Shown: positions 8,684 to 18,633, counted from the first letter of the stretch. The stretch is 51,545 nt of DNA from an uncultured Lentisphaerota bacterium (GCA_903889245.1 CAISWQ010000047.1:1-51545); one strand, 5' to 3'. Translations and numbers: made by a program. Notes: generated by a model not told the origin, from the sequence alone.

Positions 8684-9472
8684 ATGAAGACGAACGGGCT
8701 GGTGCTGACGGGATTGATGGTGGCGTTGCTGGGTTCCGGTTGCGCGTCGCTGCACAAGGCGCCGCCGCCCGCGCCGCAGCGCTTTGCGTGGGTGACGGGC
8801 CTGAAGCCGGAGAAGGTCGCGCGTTACAAGGAGCTGCACGCCAACTGCTGGCCGACCGTACTCGCGCGCCTCAAGGCCAGCCATATCCAGAACTACTCGA
8901 TCTACCTCAAGGAGCTCGAAGGCCAGCCCTTCCTGTTCAGCTACCTCGAATATACCGGCAAGGACTTCGCCGCCGACATGCAGAAGATGGCCGCCGATCC
9001 CGAGACGCAGCGCTGGTGGCGCGAGACCGATCCCTGCCAGCAGCCGCTGCCCGACGCCGCCGCGAAGCTCAAGATCTGGTCCGATATGGAGGAGGTTTTC
9101 TATTTCGCGGGCGACCCGCTCCCCGGCACGCCCGGCGCGCGCTACGGCATGCTCACCGGCGTCAAACCGGAGAAGGAGGCGTGGTATCGCACGCTGCACT
9201 CCACGCCATGGAGGGGCGTCAACGCGCAGCTCGTCGGCAGCCACATCCGCAACTACAGCATCTTCCTCAAGGACATCGGCGGGAAACTGTTCCTCTTCAG
9301 CTACTTTGAATACACCGGCAAGGATTTCGCCGGTGATATGGCCGCGATGGCGAAGGACCCGACCACGCAGCGCTGGTGGCAGCAGACCGATGCCTGCCAG
9401 TCGCCGCTGCCCGACGCCGCCGCTAAAAATAAAATCTGGTCGGAGACGGAAGAAGTTTTTCACTGCGAGTGA
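8684..9472 (+). CDS. Lipoprotein with two tandem L-rhamnose mutarotase (RhaM)-like domains
   Basis: Protein of 262 aa with a lipoprotein signal (LLGSGC, Cys20). Two repeats of about 105 aa follow (about residues 32-140 and 148-262). Each runs from a TGLKPEK/TGVKPEK segment through an SHIQNYSI/SHIRNYSI strand and a YTGKDFA motif to RWW and a C-terminal WSDMEEVF/WSETEEVF. RhaM enzymes are normally single-domain cytoplasmic anomerases of L-rhamnose or L-fucose type sugars that dimerise. A tandem, membrane-anchored form suggests a built-in dimer facing the periplasm. It sits immediately upstream of a sodium/solute symporter. Confidence 0.8.
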   Translation: MKTNGLVLTGLMVALLGSGCASLHKAPPPAPQRFAWVTGLKPEKVARYKELHANCWPTVLARLKASHIQNYSIYLKELEGQPFLFSYLEYTGKDFAADMQKMAADPETQRWWRETDPCQQPLPDAAAKLKIWSDMEEVFYFAGDPLPGTPGARYGMLTGVKPEKEAWYRTLHSTPWRGVNAQLVGSHIRNYSIFLKDIGGKLFLFSYFEYTGKDFAGDMAAMAKDPTTQRWWQQTDACQSPLPDAAAKNKIWSETEEVFHCE

Positions 9473-9485
9473 CGAAGAGAAGCGA

Positions 9486-9540
9486 ACCTCAAACAACGAA
9501 CACCCAACATCGAACGCACCGCTGTACTTCGATGTTCGTC
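9486..9540. repeat. Degenerate CGAACATCGAA word repeat with inverted copy
   Basis: Imperfect CGAACAxC words run through the gap between the RhaM-like gene and the symporter. AACATCGAA (9506-9514) is mirrored by TTCGATGTT (9528-9536). The same family appears at 16789-16830. Confidence 0.6.
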
Positions 9541-9563
9541 GGAATGCATAGGGCGGAGACAAT

Positions 9564-11258
9564 ATGAACGGCACAGTCAAATTTGGCGGGCTTGATCTGA
9601 CGGTCTTGATCGCCTACCTCGTGGGCGTGGTCGCGTTCGGCCTCTACATGGGCTGGCGGCAGCGGCAGCGCTCGCAGACCGGCGAGGGCTACTTCCTCGC
9701 GGGTCATTCGTTGAGCTGGCTGACGATCGGCCTGGCGCTGTTCTCCACGAACATCTCCGCGCTGCACCTCGTCTCGCTCGCGCAGCAGGGCTACATCAAC
9801 GGCCTCGTCTTCGGCAACTTCGAGTGGATGGCAGCGTTCACGCTCATCGCGCTGGCCTTTTTCTTCGTGCCGTTCTACATCAAGACGCGCGTGCCGACGC
9901 TGCCGGACTTCCTCCAGCGCCGCTACGGCCAGGGCTGCCGCGACTTCCTCGCGGTCATCTCGATCTTCAACGCCATCTTCATCCACATCGGCTTCTCGCT
10001 CTACGCCGGCTCGCTGATCCTGCACGCGCTGTTCGGCATTGATGTCTGGGTCAGCGTCATCACCATCACCGTGCTCACCGGCCTCTACGCCGCGGTCGGC
10101 GGCCTGACCGCCGTCGTCATGACCGAGAGCGTCGGCACCATCGTGCTGCTCGTCGGCTCGATCCTGATCACGATCTTCGGCATCGTCAAATGCGGCGGCT
10201 TCCACGAGATGATCCGCCTGATCGGCGAGGCCGGCAAAACGAATCCATCCGCGACCTTCTCCGTCCTGCGCCCCGCCGGCGACCCTTCCGGCATGCCGTG
10301 GTTCGCGATGATGCTCGGCTATCCCGTCATCAGCATCTGGTACTGGTGCGCCGACCAGACGATCGTCCAGCGCGTCCTCGGCGCGAAGAGCGAGAGCGAC
10401 GCCCGCAACGGCGCGCTCTTCGCCGGCTTCATCAAGATTCTGCCGGTGTTCGTCTTCGTGCTGCCCGGCCTCGTCTACCTCGGCCTCACCTATCAGCATC
10501 CCGTCGCCAAGACCGACGAAGTCTATGCGACGATGATCCAGGACCTGCTCCCGCTCGGCCTGCGCGGCGTGATCGCGGCCGCGCTGCTCGCCGCGCTGAT
10601 GGGCCCGATCTCCGGCTCGCTCAACTCGATGGCCACGCTGTTCAGCTATGACCTCTACCGCCGCCTGCGCCCGCAGGCTTCCGAGCGCGAGACCATCCAC
10701 GTCGGCCGCATCGCCACGCTCGTCGGCATCGGCATCGCCATTGTCTGGACGCCGCTCGTCGCCAACTTCAAGACGATCTTCGACGGCGTCAGCATGATGC
10801 TCTGCTTCATCGCGCCGCCGGTCTCGACGGTGTTCTTCTGGGGCATCTTCTGGCGCGGCGCCTCCTATCGCGGCGCACTCGCCGCACTCTGGGGCGGCTT
10901 CGCCATCTGTTTCCTCACCTTCATCACGCTCTATGCCCCGATGGACTGGGCCAAGGGCGTTGGCGGCAGCTTCGGCGCGGGCTGGCTGAACCTGCTGACG
11001 TGGTTCGATGTCACCGTCGTGAAGGGCTACTACGTCAACTACATGGTGATGTCGTTCGTCCTATTCATCGTGTGCAGCATTATCCTGCACATCGTCTCGC
11101 GCCTCAAACCCGACGCGCCCGACGCCGCGCGCGCCGCGCTCACGTGGGATCATCCGCTTTCCGCGCTGCAAGGCGCGTGGCAGGGCGCGCGCGACTTCCG
11201 CCTCTGGGCCGGCGTCCTCTTCGTCGTCATGGTCGTGCTCTACATCATTTTCCGGTGA
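9564..11258 (+). CDS. Sodium/solute symporter (SSS family, SGLT-like)
   Basis: Inner-membrane Na+-coupled transporter of 564 aa with about 14 hydrophobic helices. Landmarks are GYFLAGHSLSW after helix 1, LALFSTNISALHLVSLAQQG, the TLPDFLQRRYG loop, and LAALMGPISGSLNSMATLFSYDLYR in the Na+-site region. The pattern is that of the sugar-transporting branch (SglT). It has a helical C-terminal extension like other PVC members. It is downstream of the RhaM-like gene and upstream of the fucosidase, so import of a monosaccharide released outside the cell is likely. Confidence 0.9.
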   Translation: MNGTVKFGGLDLTVLIAYLVGVVAFGLYMGWRQRQRSQTGEGYFLAGHSLSWLTIGLALFSTNISALHLVSLAQQGYINGLVFGNFEWMAAFTLIALAFFFVPFYIKTRVPTLPDFLQRRYGQGCRDFLAVISIFNAIFIHIGFSLYAGSLILHALFGIDVWVSVITITVLTGLYAAVGGLTAVVMTESVGTIVLLVGSILITIFGIVKCGGFHEMIRLIGEAGKTNPSATFSVLRPAGDPSGMPWFAMMLGYPVISIWYWCADQTIVQRVLGAKSESDARNGALFAGFIKILPVFVFVLPGLVYLGLTYQHPVAKTDEVYATMIQDLLPLGLRGVIAAALLAALMGPISGSLNSMATLFSYDLYRRLRPQASERETIHVGRIATLVGIGIAIVWTPLVANFKTIFDGVSMMLCFIAPPVSTVFFWGIFWRGASYRGALAALWGGFAICFLTFITLYAPMDWAKGVGGSFGAGWLNLLTWFDVTVVKGYYVNYMVMSFVLFIVCSIILHIVSRLKPDAPDAARAALTWDHPLSALQGAWQGARDFRLWAGVLFVVMVVLYIIFR

Positions 11259-11293
11259 AACCGATGCACCACTGCCGCATCCGCCAAACTCAA

Positions 11294-11374
11294 CCCATCG
11301 GGAGGGCGAGCGTACACGCGAGCCGCGGTATCGCCGGAGTTGCGCGGGCCGCACGCTCACGCGTGCGGCTGCAC
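11294..11374. repeat. About 80-bp element with GCCGCACGC-TCAC-GCGTGCGGC hairpin
   Basis: This begins CCCATCGGGAGGGCGAGCG and ends in a perfect 9-bp hairpin (11348-11356 with 11361-11369) around a TCAC loop. A second copy at 13601-13680 keeps the borders and loop, while one stem pair changes from G-C to T-A with compensation. Confidence 0.75.
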
Positions 11375-11382
11375 AGCAGAAA

Positions 11383-11528
11383 TTTTTCCAGGGATTGGAA
11401 AGGGAAACCGGAATTTTTCCAGGGATTGGAAAAATCAGGCCCAACTTTTTCCAAGCCTTGGAAAAGGCAACAGGAAATTTTCCAAGCCTTGGAAAAATAC
11501 CGGGCGGAAATTTCCAAGGCTTGGAAAG
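11383..11528. repeat. Phased dyad cluster, five sites
   Basis: Dyads are centred at 11393, 11424, 11456, 11487 and 11519, with intervals of 31, 32, 31 and 32 bp. This is the largest cluster in the window. It lies between the symporter and the fucosidase, about 175 bp before the fucosidase start. Confidence 0.95.
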
Positions 11529-11545
11529 TGAGCGGTTGACCGGGC

Positions 11546-11602
11546 ACGGCGGCGCGACGCGCCGCCCTCCAAGGCTGGAGGGCGCGGCGTTGCCGCGCCG
11601 TG
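11546..11602. repeat. Three-armed imperfect palindrome
   Basis: Three adjacent self-complementary arms (GGCGGCGCGACGCGCCGCC, CCTCCAAGGCTGGAGG, GCGCGGCGTTGCCGCGCC) lie within partly complementary outer ends (CACGGC and GCCGTG). With the preceding dyads they account for most of the 443-bp gap 11259-11701. Confidence 0.65.
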
Positions 11603-11701
11603 TGAGAAGCGCCAGGCATGGGCTTGGCGGGCGGTTGATGTTGGGGGCGGCGAGACACCGCCCATCTTGGTGAGTCGGAAGAAAGTGGAAAGGAAGACAA
11701 C

Positions 11702-13393
11702 ATGAGAATACGGACTATGATCGTGGCGGGACTGCTCGGCGCGGGGGCGTTGGCGCAGGCGGCGGAGACGAACCAGCCGGCGTGGCTGAAGCCCGACCCG
11801 GCGGCGCTGAAGAAGTGGCAGGACCTGCGCTTCGGCATGTTCATCCACTGGGGACCGGTCAGCCTGACCGGCTACGAGATCGGCTGGTCGCGCGGCGCGC
11901 AGACGCCGATTGAGAAATACGACAACCTCTACAAGGAATTCAACCCGACCAAGTTCAACGCCGACGAGTGGGCGTCCATCGCCAAGGCGGCGGGCATGAA
12001 ATACGTGGTGCTGACGACGAAGCATCACGACGGGTTCTGTCTCTTCGCGACGAAGGAGACCGACTACAACATCATGAATTCGCCGTTCAAGCGCGACGTG
12101 ACCAAGGAGCTCGCCGACGCCTGCCGCAAGCAGGGTATCGCGTTCGGCACCTACTATTCCACGTGCGACTGGCATCACCCCGGCTTCCCGCTGACCAGCC
12201 CGGGCGGCAAGGTGAAGCGCGAGAAGTCCGATCTCGATGAGTACAACCGCTATCTGCTGGCGCAGATCAAGGAGCTGATCACCAACTGCGGGCCGCTCGT
12301 CACGATCTGGAACGACGTGCCGCAGATGTTCAAGGGGCGCGGCACCAATACGATCAGGATGGTGCGCGAATTGCAGCCGGACATCACGATCAACAACCGC
12401 ACCGGCGATGGTGGCGATTATGACACGCCGGAGCAGCGCATCGGCGGGTTCAACATGGAGCGGCCGTGGGAGTCGTGCATGACGATCTCGGCGCACAACC
12501 ACTGGGCGTGGGGCGGCGAGAAGGATGGCGTGAAGCCGCTCGCGGCGTGCCTGCACATGCTGATCCGCGGGGCGGGCGGCGATGGCAACGTGCTGCTCAA
12601 TGTGGGCCCGCGGCCCGATGGCCTGATTGACCCGGAGCAGGCCGCGCGTTTGAAGGAGATGGGCGACTGGCTGGCGAAGTATGGCGAGAGCATCTACGCG
12701 ACGCGCGGCGGGCCATGGAAGCCGACGAAGACCGCGGTCAGCACGCGCAAGGGCAACACGGTGTTCGTACACATCACCGCCTGGCCGGAAGCGACGCTCA
12801 AGCTGCCGCCTCTGCCCGCGAAGATCGTCAAGAGCGGCGCGCTCACCGGCGGCGAGGCGACCGTGAACCAGACCGAGGCCGGCGTGGAGATTTCCGTCCC
12901 TGCCGCGAACCGGCAGGAGCTCGATACCATCGTCGCGCTCGAACTCGACAAGCCCGCCATCGAGATCGCGCCGATCAGCGTCACCGCCGAGGGCGAGTCG
13001 CTGACGACGAAGAAAAAGGCCAAGGCGTCCAACGTCTATCAGAACGACAAACGCCACGGTGCTGATAAAGCCGTGGATGGCGAAGATGAGTCGCGCTGGG
13101 CCACCGACGCCGCCACCAAGCAGTGCTGGCTCGAGGTGGACCTCGGCAAAGAGCAGACCTTCGACCGCGCCCTCATCCAGGAGTGTGTGCAGTTCGGCGT
13201 GCGCGTGAAATCCTTTGAACTCCAGACCAAGGACGGCAAGGACTGGAAGACGTTCTTCAAGGGAGGCCCCATCGGCCAGAAGCTGGACGTGAAGTTCGAT
13301 CCCGTCACCGCGCGCCACGTCCGCCTCGCCATCGACGGCGAAAAAGGCCCGACCATCAGCGAATTCGAACTCTTCGCGCCGAAGAAGAAATAA
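11702..13393 (+). CDS. Secreted alpha-L-fucosidase (GH29) with C-terminal F5/8-type carbohydrate-binding domain
   Basis: Exported glycosidase of 563 aa that should release L-fucose from glycans. A signal peptide (about residues 1-21, ending AQAAE) precedes a GH29 catalytic domain. FGMFIHWG (44-51), TTKHHDGF (105-112) and the nucleophile motif TIWND (Asp205) are present, as are NNRTGDGG and NVGPRPDG. A small beta domain follows, then about 130 C-terminal residues resembling an F5/8 type C (discoidin) module (WATDAATKQCWLEVDLG, ISEFELF). It is a likely type II secretion cargo and the functional centre of the sugar locus. Linkage specificity cannot be inferred. Confidence 0.92.
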   Translation: MRIRTMIVAGLLGAGALAQAAETNQPAWLKPDPAALKKWQDLRFGMFIHWGPVSLTGYEIGWSRGAQTPIEKYDNLYKEFNPTKFNADEWASIAKAAGMKYVVLTTKHHDGFCLFATKETDYNIMNSPFKRDVTKELADACRKQGIAFGTYYSTCDWHHPGFPLTSPGGKVKREKSDLDEYNRYLLAQIKELITNCGPLVTIWNDVPQMFKGRGTNTIRMVRELQPDITINNRTGDGGDYDTPEQRIGGFNMERPWESCMTISAHNHWAWGGEKDGVKPLAACLHMLIRGAGGDGNVLLNVGPRPDGLIDPEQAARLKEMGDWLAKYGESIYATRGGPWKPTKTAVSTRKGNTVFVHITAWPEATLKLPPLPAKIVKSGALTGGEATVNQTEAGVEISVPAANRQELDTIVALELDKPAIEIAPISVTAEGESLTTKKKAKASNVYQNDKRHGADKAVDGEDESRWATDAATKQCWLEVDLGKEQTFDRALIQECVQFGVRVKSFELQTKDGKDWKTFFKGGPIGQKLDVKFDPVTARHVRLAIDGEKGPTISEFELFAPKKK

Positions 13394-13499
13394 GTGCGCG
13401 GCGGCAAATGCCGTTGGATGGACACGATGGACTGCATGGACAAGAGGGCGATTCACGCTCCCGAATCTAATCGGGAAGAGCGGTGTCTCATCGCCCGGA

Positions 13500-13801
13500 T
13501 TGCGGCGGCAGGCATGCCGCCGCTCCCGGTCAGCCGCCTTCTCCCTCCGGTGGGCGGGAGCTACAGCTCCCGCGTGTTCCGGCGAAAGCCGCAGCCCAAA
13601 CCCATCGGGAGGGCGAGCGTACTCGCGAGCCGCTGGTTGAGTTGGGTGGGGTGGGCCGCACTCTCACGAGTGCGGCTACAGTGTTCGTCCGTAGCCGCGT
13701 TCGTCAGAACGCGGCCAGCCACTGCCGAACCCTGCCAACATCTGCGACTGCGCCGCACTCTTACGAGCGCGGCTACAAACAACCGAACCGCGAAGCGTTT
13801 T
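13500..13801. repeat. Palindrome island upstream of the PQQ-propeller gene
   Basis: This stretch is a mosaic of hairpins: GCGGCGGCA.../...TGCCGCCGC (13502-13523), a single CGGGAGCT-AC-AGCTCCCG arm (13550-13574), and the second copy of the 80-bp element (13601-13680). It continues with GCCGCGTTC-GTCA-GAACGCGGC (13694-13715) and a GCCGCACTC-TTAC-GAGCGCGGC hairpin (13752-13777). No gene is seen here, although one frame happens to be open through it. Confidence 0.7.
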
Positions 13802-13876
13802 GTGGGCGGGGTTTGCAACCCCGCGAACCCAGTCCGACCGAAACACAGCCGCGGGGTTGCAAACCCCGCCCACAAG
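13799..13876. repeat. Dimeric hairpin element, variant GGGGTTTGCAACCCC
   Basis: Two inverted, individually self-complementary arms are present. The left is TGTGGGCGGGGTTTGCAACC onward (13800-13825), the right is its inverse ending CCCGCCCACAAG (13850-13876). The outer ends match the elements at 16674-16746 and 49264-49342, but the inner stem differs and still pairs. It abuts the signal peptide of the next gene. Confidence 0.85.
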
Positions 13877-15232
13877 AATCTTTTCATCGCCGCCTCCCTG
13901 CTTCTGCTCTCCGGCCTCTCCCACGCCGGCGACTGGCCGACGTTGCTTGGCCCGACCTATGACATGCACAGCACCGAGACGAACCTGCTGCGCGCCTTTC
14001 CCGCCGGCGGCCTGCGGCTCGTCTGGTCGGCGCCGAAAGGCGATGGCTATGCCGCGCCCGCCATCGCAAGTGGCAAGGTCATTCTCTTCCATCGCCTCGG
14101 CGATAGTGCAACCGTGGACTGCCTCGACGCGCGCGATGGTCATCGGCTCTGGCGCTTCTCGTCGCCTACCGCCTACCGCGACCGCTATGGCTATAACCAC
14201 GGCCCGCGCTGCAGCCCGGTGATTGCCGGCGACGCGGTGTTCGCCTACGGCGCGGACGGCCAACTGCACTGCCTTGAATTGGAAACAGGCAAGCTACGCT
14301 GGCAGCACGACGTGCTCAAGGAGTTCAAGCTGAAGCAGAATTTCTTCGGCGTCGGCTCCACGCCGCTGGTGCTGGAGGGTAAGGTGATCGTCAACGTCGG
14401 CGCGCCGGAAGCGGCTGTCGTCGCCTTCGATCTGCGCACCGGCAAGATCGCCTGGCGCGCGGCCGATGCATGGGGGCCGAGCTACGCGACGCCGGTGCCG
14501 GCGACGCTGCACGGCCAGCGGCGCGTTTTGGTTTTCGCCGGCGGCGAGAGCGAGCCGGCGACCGGCGGCCTGCTGATCCTCGATCCCGCCAGCGGCAAGA
14601 TCACCGGCCGCTTCCCGTGGCGCGGCAGGCGATATGAATCGGTCAACGGCTCCGCGCCGGTGGTCATCGGCCACCAGGTTTTCATCTCCGAATGCTACGG
14701 CGCGGGCGGCGTGCTGCTCGACGTCGGGAAGGACGGCGCATGTCAGCCGGTCTGGACCAACAAGGATTTCGGCACGCACTTCATGCAGGCGGTGGTGAAG
14801 GATGGCGCGCTCTTTGGTGTGGATGGACACGGCCCCGGCGATGCGTTCCTCGTCGCCGTGGATGTGAAGACCGGCCGCGAGCTGTGGCGCGAGAAGCCGA
14901 TGTGGCCCGATACTGTGCAGACGCCGGCCGGCCCGCGCGAGATCACCACGGGCGCGGCGCGCTGCTCGCTGCTGCTGCTGGGCGATGGCCGCTGCCTCTG
15001 CCTCGGCGAGTACGGCGACCTGCTCTGGCTCGACCTGCATCCGCAAGCCTATCGCGAGCTGGGGCGCATCCATCTGTTCCTCGCCGGCGATTCGTGGACG
15101 CCGCCGGCGCTCGCCGACGGCCTGCTCTACATCTGCCAGAACAAGCGCGACGCCATCCACGGCACACCGCCACGCCTGTTGTGTTTCGATCTCCGTCAAC
15201 CCGCAACCCTCAACCAGAAGGTTTCACCATGA
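13802..15232 (+). CDS. Exported PQQ-like beta-propeller repeat protein
   Basis: Protein of about 476 aa. A signal peptide core (NLFIAASLLLLSGLSHA) is followed by WD40/PQQ-type blades in which each blade carries a GDxVF...G-LHCLELETGKLRW or FDLRTGKIAW type motif. Such proteins are usually secreted scaffolds or sensors, and no catalytic residues were identified. The start is doubtful: the frame is open back to 13394 through repeats, no ATG lies just before the hydrophobic core, and GTG 13802 is within a repeat arm. The stop overlaps the next start (ATGA). Confidence 0.75.
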   Translation: MGGVCNPANPVRPKHSRGVANPAHKNLFIAASLLLLSGLSHAGDWPTLLGPTYDMHSTETNLLRAFPAGGLRLVWSAPKGDGYAAPAIASGKVILFHRLGDSATVDCLDARDGHRLWRFSSPTAYRDRYGYNHGPRCSPVIAGDAVFAYGADGQLHCLELETGKLRWQHDVLKEFKLKQNFFGVGSTPLVLEGKVIVNVGAPEAAVVAFDLRTGKIAWRAADAWGPSYATPVPATLHGQRRVLVFAGGESEPATGGLLILDPASGKITGRFPWRGRRYESVNGSAPVVIGHQVFISECYGAGGVLLDVGKDGACQPVWTNKDFGTHFMQAVVKDGALFGVDGHGPGDAFLVAVDVKTGRELWREKPMWPDTVQTPAGPREITTGAARCSLLLLGDGRCLCLGEYGDLLWLDLHPQAYRELGRIHLFLAGDSWTPPALADGLLYICQNKRDAIHGTPPRLLCFDLRQPATLNQKVSP

Positions 15233-16470
15233 CTTCCCGCGAACGCATCCTCGCCGCCATCGAGCACCGCCAGCCCGACCGCGTGCCGGTGGACCTCGGC
15301 GCGACCGCCAGCTCCGGCATCTCCGCGATCGGCTACGGCAACCTCAAGCGCCACCTCGGCCTCGCCGCCGGCCGTACGCGCGTCTACGACGTGGTGCAAC
15401 AACTCGCACAGCCGGAAGATTTCATCCTGGACCGCTTCGCCATCGACGTTGTGGATGTCGGCCGCGCCTTCGATACGCGCGACAGCGACTGGTATGACAT
15501 GCAACTCGCCGATGGCCAGGCCGCGCAGTATCCGGTCTGGTTCCATCCCGAACGCCAGGCCGATGGCTCGTTCATCGCGCGCCACCGCGACGGCACCGAC
15601 ATCGCGCACATGCCCGCCGGCGGCACGTTCTTCGACCAGAGCTTCTTCCCCTACCTCGATGGCTATCCCGACGACTACCGCGACCTCGGCGCCGCGATGA
15701 GCAAGGTGCTGTGGTCGGCGCTCGCCCACAGCCCGTGGGACCACGCGGGTGAGCCGGACTTCTGGCAGCAGTTGCGGCAGCGGACCCTCGCGCTGCGGCA
15801 GAGCACCGACCGCGCGCTGCTGATCGGCGTCGGCTGCAATCTGTTCGAGTGGGGCACGTTCCTGCGCCGCCTCGATAACTTCCTGATGGACCTCTACACC
15901 GAGGAAGACCAGGTCCACGCGCTGCTCGATGCGCTGATGGAGCGCCACCTCGCCGGGCTGGCGAAGGTCTGCGAGGCTGTGGGCGACGTAGTGGACATCA
16001 TCAAGTTCGGCGACGACCTCGGCATGGATAGCGGGCCGTTCATGTCGCCGGAGGTGTACCGGAAATTCTTCCAGCCGCGGCACGCGCAGCTCTGCACCTA
16101 CACGCACCGGCATTCCAAGGCCAAGACGATGCTGCACTCCTGCGGCTCGCTCTACGAACTGCTGCCGGACCTGATCGCGGCAGGCTACGACATCATCAAC
16201 CCCATCCAGACCAACTGCCGCGACATGGAACCGGAGCGGCTCAAGCGCGAGTTTGGCAAGGACGTCTGTTTCTGGGGTGCCGGCTGCGACACGCGTGCCG
16301 TACTCAACCGCGGAACGCCCGCGCAGGTGCGGGAGCACGTGAAGCAGCGCATGGGCATCTTCGCGCCCGGCGGCGGCTTCGTCTTCAACACCGTCCACAA
16401 CATCCTGCCGGAAGTCCCGCCGCAGAACATCCTCGCAATGTACGCGGCCGTCGCCGAATTCAGCGGTTGA
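15229..16470 (+). CDS. Uroporphyrinogen decarboxylase-like (URO-D/MtaA family) protein
   Basis: Protein of 413 aa with a TIM-barrel URO-D fold signature: N-terminal RERILAAIEHRQPDRVPVDLG, then KFGDDLGMDSGPFMSP, HSCGSLYELLPDLIAAG, and a C-terminal GGGFVFNTVHNI. In anaerobes this branch usually contains corrinoid methyltransferase relatives rather than haem enzymes. The isolated copy in a sugar locus suggests a metabolic rather than haem role. ATG 15229 has an AAGG signal upstream and overlaps the PQQ-protein stop codon, so translation is probably coupled. The exact substrate is unknown. Confidence 0.85.
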   Translation: MTSRERILAAIEHRQPDRVPVDLGATASSGISAIGYGNLKRHLGLAAGRTRVYDVVQQLAQPEDFILDRFAIDVVDVGRAFDTRDSDWYDMQLADGQAAQYPVWFHPERQADGSFIARHRDGTDIAHMPAGGTFFDQSFFPYLDGYPDDYRDLGAAMSKVLWSALAHSPWDHAGEPDFWQQLRQRTLALRQSTDRALLIGVGCNLFEWGTFLRRLDNFLMDLYTEEDQVHALLDALMERHLAGLAKVCEAVGDVVDIIKFGDDLGMDSGPFMSPEVYRKFFQPRHAQLCTYTHRHSKAKTMLHSCGSLYELLPDLIAAGYDIINPIQTNCRDMEPERLKREFGKDVCFWGAGCDTRAVLNRGTPAQVREHVKQRMGIFAPGGGFVFNTVHNILPEVPPQNILAMYAAVAEFSG

Positions 16471-16673
16471 TATTCTGTGCCGACCTCGCGACCTCAAGGA
16501 ATTCGTCCACGGAATACACCCATCTCATGGGTGGCAAACCCCGGCAGTGTACCGCTAGAAAGCGCGGCAGCGAAAATTTTCGGACGCCGAGCCGCCAGTA
16601 GCCAAACGGAAGGTTCAGTACCAGCACACCCGCCGCCACCACTATTCAAAAGGGCTTGCGGATATTTCAGGAT

Positions 16674-16746
16674 TTGTGGGCGGGAGCTACAGCTCCCGCG
16701 GAAATCAGCATCGGAAAACGCGGGAGCTGTAGCTCCCGCCCACAAG
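16674..16746. repeat. Dimeric hairpin element, variant GGGAGCTACAGCTCCC
   Basis: The left arm 16674-16700 (TTGTGGGCGGGAGCTACAGC onward) and right arm 16719-16746 are inverted copies. Each can also fold on itself. The outer ends GTGGGCGGG/CCCGCCCAC are shared with 13799-13876 and 49264-49342. Confidence 0.9.
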
Positions 16747-16788
16747 CAGGAAGATCGCGGGGCTGGAAAGCCACGCCCAAGTCAGAAA

Positions 16789-16830
16789 CGAACATCGAAG
16801 ATCGAACACCGAGCATCCAACATCGAAGGG
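16789..16830. repeat. Degenerate GAACATCGAAG word repeat
   Basis: Five imperfect words (GAACATC, GAAGATC, GAACACC, GAGCATC, CAACATC) run in tandem. It is the same family as 9486-9540. Confidence 0.7.
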
Positions 16831-16877
16831 GGAGTGCACGGAAAGAAAATCATCCTGCGCCAACCGACGCTCTGTCT

Positions 16878-16912
16878 GACGCGAGACACGAGACCAGAGA
16901 CGCGAGACTCGC
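16878..16912. repeat. Degenerate GACGCGAGAC word repeat
   Basis: Imperfect words of GACGCGAGACAC type run in tandem. The same family occurs at 29121-29174, upstream of the hydrogenase operon. Confidence 0.7.
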
Positions 16913-16918
16913 CGGGTT

Positions 16919-17185
16919 TCACACCGGCGCGGCGGTGTCGGCGAGGACGAGGACGTCGTGGTAGCCGGTGACTTCGAGGACGCCGCCGCTGATGCGGAAT
17001 TGGACGCGGGTTTCGTCCTCGGCGCTGATGATCAGTTGGCCGGACTGCAAGGCGGCGACCATCGGCTGGTGCTTGGCGAGGACGCCGAAGCTGCCGACCG
17101 CGCCGGGCGCCTTGACGGCGGTGGCACGGCCTTCCCAGACCTTGCCTTCCGGCGTCAGCACTTGGATGGAAAACGCGGTGGCCAT
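16919..17185 (-). CDS. atpC: ATP synthase F1 epsilon subunit, short form
   Basis: Rotor-stalk subunit of 88 aa. It matches the N-terminal beta-sandwich domain (MATAFSIQVLTPEGKVWEG, the GSFGVLAKHQPMVAAL motif, FRISGGVLEV). The usual protein is about 130-140 aa with a two-helix C-terminal domain that can inhibit ATP hydrolysis; that domain is absent here, as the frame ends at LADTAAPV. It is the last gene of the operon, 2 bp after atpD. Confidence 0.93.
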   Translation of the reverse strand: MATAFSIQVLTPEGKVWEGRATAVKAPGAVGSFGVLAKHQPMVAALQSGQLIISAEDETRVQFRISGGVLEVTGYHDVLVLADTAAPV

Positions 17186-17187
17186 GC

Positions 17188-18621
<1,434 letters not shown>

Positions 18622-18633
18622 TCACTCCTGCGG

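Larger units (their letters stand above)
16471..16918. other. Repeat-filled gap between the sugar locus and the ATP synthase operon
   Basis: No gene was found in 448 bp. It holds a short hairpin (CACCCAT-CTC-ATGGGTG, 16517-16533), the dimeric element 16674-16746, and two word repeats (16789-16830 and 16878-16912). It separates two convergent transcription units. Confidence 0.7.
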
